Positions 16,293 through 20,955 of a stretch of DNA of 20,955 bases are shown here, one piece after another; the stretch's first letter is position 1, and each line of letters starts with the position of its first letter. A program made the translations under genes and the position numbers. Source of the DNA: an uncultured Bacteroides sp. Its GTDB lineage: Bacteria; Bacteroidota; Bacteroidia; Bacteroidales; Bacteroidaceae. Below the pieces are notes generated by a model. That model was given only the letters and a program-made list of their open reading frames with translations, was not told the DNA's origin and did not search any database. The stretch covers positions 1 through 20,955 of the forward strand of contig URWP01000022.1 of NCBI GenBank assembly GCA_900551645.1, given 5' to 3'.

Positions 16293-17576
16293 TTATGAAC
16301 TTTTTTCAACCGAGAGAACAAGAATATTCCGTGTCTGTCCAGTCACCCGGAAACGGTCGTCTGTACGTTCACCTACCAGCCAGACAATTGTATCACCAGC
16401 TGTTACCACCTGTTGCGTTTCCTTTTCGAAACGGGTAAATTTTCTATCACGCAAATAATCACGTATCCGCTTGAAATGCTTCATTCCATAAGGGACAAAA
16501 CAATCTCCCGACTGCCATTTACGGAGCGAAAGTTGTTCCGTAACCTTGTCTGCATCCAGATAAGCCTTATCCGATGAATGAGGAACACAGAAAGGTTCTG
16601 CCACCGAAAAACGCTCCACTATCAGCCGATAATGTATATCTGCCATCTCTTTAGACGAAAGGATAAGGAAGTTCCGGTCACGCAATAACCTCCATTCTGA
16701 CGTTTGATACCATCGTCCGCAAGGTCCGTTTAACCCTTGATAAATATCTCTTAATTGACTGGCATTGAATCCAAACGGGTGAAGCCACTCGTAGAGCAAA
16801 GCCTGCGGTGAAACTTCCTTCAACAAAGCTTCAATATCCATCTGCATGCTATCTTTCAGAACACGCTCCAACCCCTTATCTATCTCTTTCCGGTAAACAG
16901 CCTCTACTTGAGACAACCGTTCAGACGTTTCCAGAAAGGAATCCACAAAAGAAGGATTAATTTCCTGAAACTGCGGAAAAATGTTCAACCGAATCTTATT
17001 TCGCATGTATTCATCCTGCAGGTTCGTACTGTCTGTGACATATTCCTGTTTCAATTCATCGAGATACAGACGTATCTCCTCCCGGTCTACTCCAAGTAGC
17101 GGCCGGACAACGTTTCCATTGATAGGAGCAATTCCTTTCAATCCACGGATACCTGTTCCGCGTAATAAGTTCAACAACATGGTTTCCGCACTGTCATTCC
17201 TGTGATGAGCTACAGCAATAACATTACATCCCATCCGGCAGCGCATCTCTTCAAACCAAGCATAACGTAATTCACGGGCAGCCATCTCAACGGATATCCG
17301 ATGTGCATTGGCATACCCTGCCGTATCGAAATGTTTTACCTCCAGATTTACTTGCCTTTCCCGGCATAAAGCCCTCACAAATTCTTCGTCACGGTCTGAT
17401 TCATCGTTCCGCAGACAAAAATTGCAATGTACAGCCTGACATGAAAATCCCAACTCCAGCAGAACACGCAGCAAAGCCACCGAATCAGCTCCTCCACTTA
17501 ATGTCACCAACACTTTATCCGTAGACTGGAAAAGCTGTTTTTCCGTTATATATCGATATACTTTTTCTTTAAACAT
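16293..17576 (-). CDS. tilS: tRNA(Ile)-lysidine synthase
   Basis: TilS uses ATP and lysine to convert C34 of the CAU-anticodon isoleucine tRNA to lysidine, so that it reads AUA. It is an essential cytoplasmic enzyme. From ATG 17576 the protein is 427 residues. The N-type ATP pyrophosphatase domain carries the PP-loop SGGADS (27-32), AVHCNFCLR and the AHHRNDSAETMLLNLLRGTGIRGL block characteristic of TilS. The C-terminal substrate-binding domain follows, with KWQSGDCFVPYGM and a KRIRDYLRDRK helix. Upstream in-frame codons to 17636 give a Cys-rich extension with no homology and cross the promoter box at 17607-17614, so I reject them. The gene is divergent from the mannose-1-phosphate guanylyltransferase gene. 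Confidence 0.95.
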   Translation of the reverse strand: MFKEKVYRYITEKQLFQSTDKVLVTLSGGADSVALLRVLLELGFSCQAVHCNFCLRNDESDRDEEFVRALCRERQVNLEVKHFDTAGYANAHRISVEMAARELRYAWFEEMRCRMGCNVIAVAHHRNDSAETMLLNLLRGTGIRGLKGIAPINGNVVRPLLGVDREEIRLYLDELKQEYVTDSTNLQDEYMRNKIRLNIFPQFQEINPSFVDSFLETSERLSQVEAVYRKEIDKGLERVLKDSMQMDIEALLKEVSPQALLYEWLHPFGFNASQLRDIYQGLNGPCGRWYQTSEWRLLRDRNFLILSSKEMADIHYRLIVERFSVAEPFCVPHSSDKAYLDADKVTEQLSLRKWQSGDCFVPYGMKHFKRIRDYLRDRKFTRFEKETQQVVTAGDTIVWLVGERTDDRFRVTGQTRNILVLSVEKSS

Positions 17577-17606
17577 ACACACCCTCAAACATAAATTACT
17601 ACAACA

Positions 17607-17637
17607 CAAAGATACAGAGTTACCGGCACATACCAAC
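17607..17637 (-). promoter_or_regulatory. Promoter for tilS
   Basis: On the minus strand the -7 box TATCTTTG (17607-17614) matches TAnnTTTG. GTTG (17634-17637), three of four bases of TTTG, lies 19 bases upstream. The -7 box ends 30 bases before the ATG at 17576, which supports that start. Confidence 0.6.
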
Positions 17638-17707
17638 AGAATATTTCCACAAAAAAGTAACCTGACAAGAATCCTTCACCTCCCGGGACGGAAAAGCCAC
17701 AGTTCCT

Positions 17708-17738
17708 TTTGCAATCTACAGAAATAACATTAGCTTTG
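17708..17738 (+). promoter_or_regulatory. Promoter for mannose-1-phosphate guanylyltransferase
   Basis: TTTG (17708-17711), a 19-base spacer and TAGCTTTG (17731-17738) form a full match to the Bacteroidetes consensus TTTG-N19-21-TAnnTTTG. The leader to the ATG at 17805 would be about 60 bases, and the site excludes the longer upstream reading frame start at 17709. Confidence 0.75.
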
Positions 17739-17804
17739 CAAAATAAGCCTGACTTTTGGACTAAACAGCAACAACGAATACAGAATTTTATCATAGGTAT
17801 AAAT

Positions 17805-18854
17805 ATGGCAGATAACCACATCGTCATCATGGCAGGAGGAATCGGCAGCCGTTTCTGGCCGATGAGTACCCCTGCATTTCCCAAACAGTTTATCGACATT
17901 ATGGGTTGTGGGAAGACCCTTATCCAACTTACAGCAGATCGTTTCAACGGTATCTGCCCGATGGAAAACTGTTGGGTAGTTACCTCAGAAAAATATACCT
18001 CCATTGTCAAGGAACAATTGCCAGAGGTTCCTGAACAGAATATCCTGTCAGAACCGGAAGCCCGTAATACGGCTCCCTGTATCGCATATGCCTGTTGGAA
18101 AATCAAGCAACGGCATCCGGAAGCCAATATCGTAGTAGCCCCCTCGGATGCATTAATAATCGATGTTGAAGAGTTCAGACGCTGCATACAGCTTGCGTTG
18201 GATTTTACCCAAACAGGCACAGCTATCGTTACACTGGGCATGAAGCCGAACCGTCCGGAAACAGGATACGGCTATATTTGTGTCGGAGAAAAGTTAGCTG
18301 GAAATGAAATCCATCAGGTAGAATCATTTCGTGAAAAACCTGACCTGGAAACGGCCAAGAAATACCTGGCTGCAGGAAACTACCTGTGGAATGCAGGAAT
18401 TTTCGTATGGAATGTAAATACGATAACAACAGCTATTCGCCAATATGCGCCACAAATCGCCGGAGTAATGGATGAACTGTCTCCCAGTCTATACACCGAA
18501 CGGGAAGACAAAGAGCTGAAACGCCTTTTCCCTACTTGCGAAAAAATTTCGATAGATTATGCTGTAATGGAAAAGGCAGCAGAAATCCATGTATTGCCGG
18601 CAGAATTCGGTTGGAGCGATTTGGGAACCTGGGGAGCACTGCATACTCATCTGAATCAGGATATAAACGGGAACGCCCAGATAGGGCAAGACGTAAAGTT
18701 CTTTGATTGTAAGAACTGCGTAGTACATACCAGTGAGGAGCGCAAAGTAATTCTACAAGGCCTAGAAGGTTATATCGTAGTAGAAAAAAACGGTTACCTG
18801 CTTATCTGCCGTCTGGCAGAAGAACAACGCATTAAAGAGTTCTCACAAGACTGA
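17805..18854 (+). CDS. manC: Mannose-1-phosphate guanylyltransferase
   Basis: This cytoplasmic nucleotidyltransferase makes GDP-mannose from GTP and mannose-1-phosphate, feeding GDP-mannose/GDP-fucose and surface glycans. From ATG 17805 the protein is 349 residues. It starts MADNHIVIMAGGIGSRFWPM, the nucleotide-binding signature, followed by FPKQF with the catalytic-site Lys. EPEARNTAPCIAYA, VAPSDALI, REKPDLETAKKYL, YLWNAGIFVWN and FGWSDLGTWG follow, all diagnostic of this family. It ends without the C-terminal cupin isomerase domain of the roughly 480-residue bifunctional form. It has its own consensus promoter and a strong downstream hairpin, so it looks monocistronic. The name manC (also rfbM) is by function; the exact symbol in this organism is not certain. 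Confidence 0.95.
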   Translation: MADNHIVIMAGGIGSRFWPMSTPAFPKQFIDIMGCGKTLIQLTADRFNGICPMENCWVVTSEKYTSIVKEQLPEVPEQNILSEPEARNTAPCIAYACWKIKQRHPEANIVVAPSDALIIDVEEFRRCIQLALDFTQTGTAIVTLGMKPNRPETGYGYICVGEKLAGNEIHQVESFREKPDLETAKKYLAAGNYLWNAGIFVWNVNTITTAIRQYAPQIAGVMDELSPSLYTEREDKELKRLFPTCEKISIDYAVMEKAAEIHVLPAEFGWSDLGTWGALHTHLNQDINGNAQIGQDVKFFDCKNCVVHTSEERKVILQGLEGYIVVEKNGYLLICRLAEEQRIKEFSQD

Positions 18855-18873
18855 TTTACCTGATACATGAATC

Positions 18874-18921
18874 AAGCGTCCTGGAAGAAAATTAATATCC
18901 AGCTTTTCTTCCAGGACGCTT
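18874..18921. terminator. Bidirectional terminator between manC and the ACT-domain gene
   Basis: A perfect 18-base stem pairs 18874-18891 with 18904-18921 around a 12-base loop. It lies between convergent genes, 19 bases after the manC stop and 23 bases beyond the end of the ACT gene. Stem ends AAAA/TTTT lie at the loop side, and the outer T tracts are short on both strands. Confidence 0.85.
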
Positions 18922-18944
18922 TGCATTTATGTCTGCCAGAAACC

Positions 18945-19373
18945 TTACAAGTTATTACCGGTAAGGACATCACATTGGTCAGTCTTCAGTACTTCCAGAC
19001 AAGCCTGCAAATCGGTAGGACGAATCACTACATTGGCCTTGTCACCTTGTGCAAAAGCATACATGTATTCAATGAATACCTGATGTTCTGCCAAATGCTC
19101 AAGGATAACCGACAACGAACCGGCTACATTGGGACAACTGATACAGATAACATCAGTCTGTACCACAGAGAAATTGGCTGCACGCAGCACTTCCACCGCC
19201 CGTTCTACATCCGAAACAATCAATCGCAGGATACCGAAATCGGTCGTTTCGGCCATACTGAACGCATGCATGTTAATACCCGCTTTTCCCAAGGCTTTGG
19301 TTACATCATTTATTCTTCCGCTCTTGTTCTCGAGGAACACAGAAATCTGTTTGATAGTCATGGCAACCTCCAT
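18945..19373 (-). CDS. Tandem ACT-domain protein, probable amino-acid sensor
   Basis: This 142-residue cytoplasmic protein is made of two ACT domains: about 6-70 (MTIKQISVFLENKSGRI opening, with the GINMHAFSM strand) and 72-138 (CISCPNVAGSLSVILEHLAE). It has no catalytic domain. Double-ACT proteins of this size usually bind amino acids and modulate neighbouring enzymes. Here it follows phenylacetate-CoA ligase with a four-base gap, so a link to aromatic amino-acid or aryl-acid metabolism is inferred. The start is ambiguous: ATG 19373, or ATG 19361 (residue 5), which is preceded by GGAGG at a good ribosome-binding distance and gives the cleaner domain start. I slightly favour 19361 but give the longer form. 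Confidence 0.9.
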   Translation of the reverse strand: MEVAMTIKQISVFLENKSGRINDVTKALGKAGINMHAFSMAETTDFGILRLIVSDVERAVEVLRAANFSVVQTDVICISCPNVAGSLSVILEHLAEHQVFIEYMYAFAQGDKANVVIRPTDLQACLEVLKTDQCDVLTGNNL

Positions 19374-19377
19374 TTCT

Positions 19378-20679
19378 TTATTTAAGTTTCCGATTATCGA
19401 TTACATGTTTACCCTTTCCCTCACTGCGTGGAATAGAATTCGGCTCCATCAGCTTGACATTGGCACTGATAGACAGAACGCTCTTCAGACGGTCGGCCAA
19501 TTTCTTCTTCAAACCCAACAGAATACCCATCTCGTCAGAGTAAAGTTCCTTACGCAGTTCGACTTGGATTTCTAGCGTATCAAGTGTACCCTGACGATCG
19601 ACTACCAGCATATACTGAGGCTCGAACTCCTTCATTTCGAGAATGACACTTTCTACTTGTGACGGGAAGACATTGATACCACGGATAATCAGCATATCAT
19701 CCGAACGTCCGATAATGCGGGTCATTCTCACACTCGTACGACCACAGTCACACGGTTCGGCTATTAATGAAGTCAAATCCTTGGTGCGATAACGCAAAAG
19801 TGGCATACCTGTTTTAGTCAGTGTAGTAAATACCAGTTCCCCTGTTTCTCCATAAGGAAGTACCTCACCCGTATCCGGATTGATAATTTCAGGATAAAAA
19901 TGGTCTTCGCAGATATGAGAACCGCACTTACATTCACATTCGTAAGACACACCTGGTCCGGAAATTTCACTCAGTCCGTAAATGTTATAGGCTTGAAGTC
20001 CCAGCTTCGATTCAATTTCTTTACGCATATTCTCTGTCCAGGGTTCGGCACCGAACGCACCGACACGCAGGTGAAGATCGTCTTTCGTCATACCGTATTT
20101 ATCCATGGCCTCAGCCAGATAAAGCGCATACGACGGTGTACAGGCCAACCCTGTCACTTTCAGGTCACGAAGCAAATGCAGGTGCTTCTCTGTGTTTCCG
20201 GTAGAAGTCGGAATTACCGTTGCTCCCAAGTGCTCTACCCCATAATGAAGTCCCAGTCCACCGGTAAACAGGCCGTATCCGTAGCCTACAGAAAAGACAT
20301 CGTCACGGGTCACACCGTAAGCCGCCAGACAGCGGGCTGTAGCCTCTTTCCAGATATCCAGGTCACGACGGGTATAGCCCACTACTGTAGGATTACCGGT
20401 AGTTCCCGAAGAAGCATGCACACGGACAATCTCCTGCAACGAAGCAGCCTGAAGGCCATATGGATAATTATCCCGCAAATCCTGTTTGGTAGTGAACGGC
20501 AATTTCACGATATCGTCTATTGTCTGTATATCATCGGGAGTAATGTCCAACTCCTGAAGCTTGTTTCTGTAGAACGGGGTATTATGGTACACCAGATCTA
20601 CCAGTTTATGCAGTCTCTTGCCTTGAAGCTCTCTCATCTCTTCACGGCTCATGCATTCTTTGCTCTTGTTCCAAATCAT
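19378..20679 (-). CDS. paaK: Phenylacetate-CoA ligase family protein
   Basis: This 433-residue cytoplasmic adenylate-forming enzyme activates an aryl acid (classically phenylacetate; indoleacetate or relatives possible) to its CoA thioester with ATP giving AMP and PPi. The motifs are the P-loop-like SSGTTGNPT (90-98), YNIYGLSE (231-238), the ribose-binding YRTKDLT (297-303), the IIGRSDDML hinge region (322-330), and Lys424 near the C-terminus in GKGKHVIDNR as probable adenylation Lys. Length matches PaaK. It has a Cys-rich segment (C248, C250, C252, H255, C257, H260) and a nearby CDC at 310-312 that could hold a metal. It lies between a PLP aminotransferase and a double-ACT protein, with no ring-oxidation paa genes. 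This suggests aryl-acid activation tied to amino-acid metabolism, not full phenylacetate catabolism. Confidence 0.93.
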   Translation of the reverse strand: MIWNKSKECMSREEMRELQGKRLHKLVDLVYHNTPFYRNKLQELDITPDDIQTIDDIVKLPFTTKQDLRDNYPYGLQAASLQEIVRVHASSGTTGNPTVVGYTRRDLDIWKEATARCLAAYGVTRDDVFSVGYGYGLFTGGLGLHYGVEHLGATVIPTSTGNTEKHLHLLRDLKVTGLACTPSYALYLAEAMDKYGMTKDDLHLRVGAFGAEPWTENMRKEIESKLGLQAYNIYGLSEISGPGVSYECECKCGSHICEDHFYPEIINPDTGEVLPYGETGELVFTTLTKTGMPLLRYRTKDLTSLIAEPCDCGRTSVRMTRIIGRSDDMLIIRGINVFPSQVESVILEMKEFEPQYMLVVDRQGTLDTLEIQVELRKELYSDEMGILLGLKKKLADRLKSVLSISANVKLMEPNSIPRSEGKGKHVIDNRKLK

Positions 20680-20717
20680 AAGTGTGTGTTTTGTCTATGT
20701 ATTAAAATTCAGGTAGT

Positions 20718-20955
20718 TCAATCAAGTGGATGATCCATACGGAAAGCTTTCATCCGTTCTTCCATGACCGGATAAAGTTCTTCACGCATCCGCGAAGTGC
20801 AGGCACGTACCCCCTGCTGTTCACTTCCGGTAGTTCCCAACGCAATGCTGCTTACCCCATAATAGAGCAATTCCTTCAGCAACTGTCCGCTGGAAAGTTT
20901 GCCATACCCCAATGTAAAGAAGAAACCATCGCCTACCGGCTGGGGCACAACGTAG
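20718..20955 (-). CDS. PLP-dependent aminotransferase, C-terminal end (partial)
   Basis: The frame runs off the window edge, leaving about 78 C-terminal residues. PQPVGDGFFFTLGYG, LLKELLYYGVSSIALGTTGS and GVRACTSRM match my recollection of the small-domain end of Bacteroides fold-type I aminotransferases that sit beside phenylacetate-CoA ligase genes. The PLP lysine and substrate-binding residues lie outside the window, so class and substrate cannot be confirmed. A GTG at 20948 is not a real start, because the similarity continues upstream. The stop is 38 bases before the paaK ATG, so they are probably co-transcribed. An aromatic or branched-chain 2-oxo-acid role is an inference from the neighbours. 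Confidence 0.7.
   Translation of the reverse strand, partial: YVVPQPVGDGFFFTLGYGKLSSGQLLKELLYYGVSSIALGTTGSEQQGVRACTSRMREELYPVMEERMKAFRMDHPLD

Noticed and set aside
17577..17636. N-terminal extension of tilS (Cys-rich 20 residues)
   Set aside because: It crosses the -7 promoter box and lies upstream of the conserved MFKEKVYRYI start; no family similarity.
17709..17804. Longer start for mannose-1-phosphate guanylyltransferase
   Set aside because: It would begin inside the -33/-7 promoter; the family starts at MADNHIVIMAGG, base 17805.
18867..19385. 172-codon plus-strand open frame opposite the ACT gene
   Set aside because: It begins in the terminator hairpin and is antisense to a well-supported ACT protein; it has no recognisable domain.
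19900..20733. 277-codon plus-strand open frame opposite paaK
   Set aside because: Antisense to a clear adenylate-forming enzyme; no motif or promoter.

Overview
The window looks like a chromosomal segment from a Bacteroidaceae member (Bacteroides/Phocaeicola type). The evidence is several promoters with the Bacteroidetes -7 element TAnnTTTG (one with a TTTG -33 box 19 bases upstream), a 58-residue histone-H1-like protein, a DUF5686-type outer-membrane protein, a DUF4369/TlpA lipoprotein thioredoxin, and a giant tandem-module sensor kinase paired with a NarL-like regulator. No rRNA, tRNA, CRISPR array, insertion sequence or phage gene was seen, and no gene-free stretch exceeds 300 bases.

Layout. 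(1) 1-1699, plus strand: the end of a histidine operon (hisF C-terminus, fused hisIE), with ftsE overlapping hisIE by one base. (2) 1814-4406, plus strand: lysC (aspartate kinase) and lysA (diaminopimelate decarboxylase), the first committed and last steps of lysine/DAP synthesis, each followed by a strong hairpin terminator. (3) 4563-5726: a membrane-anchored family 2 glycosyltransferase, convergent with (4) 5744-7936, minus strand: a DUF5686-like outer-membrane protein, probably starting at TTG. (5) 8067-8768: a Crp/Fnr regulator transcribed divergently from it. (6) 8882-9985, minus strand: a TlpA-like lipoprotein. (7) 10029-15886, minus strand: a signalling operon of a tandem-module sensor kinase, a response regulator and a small AbgT-like membrane protein. 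(8) 15981-16157: histone-H1-like gene, minus strand. (9) 16293-17576: tilS, minus strand, divergent from (10) 17805-18854: mannose-1-phosphate guanylyltransferase. (11) 18945-20955, minus strand: an operon of aminotransferase (partial), phenylacetate-CoA ligase and a double-ACT protein, suggesting aromatic 2-oxo-acid or aryl-acid metabolism.

The most interesting part is region 7. The sensor kinase reading frame runs from 15886 to 11450 but is cut by one in-frame TAG at 13007-13009; without it the protein would be about 1478 residues. It appears to be a head-to-tail duplication of one kinase module (lipoprotein-like signal, periplasmic part, TM, GAF-like region, DHp, ATPase). The copies have degenerated in complementary ways: the first keeps the ATP-binding boxes but has Gly where the phospho-accepting His should be, while the second keeps the His but has lost the ATPase G1 box. 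The stop codon falls between these halves. Further down the same operon, the AbgT-like gene is broken by a one-base frameshift at a run of seven A/T bases (10377-10383), on a sequence that also fits a -1 slippery heptamer. Decay of the operon, assembly error, phase variation and recoding are all possible; the sequence alone cannot choose between them.
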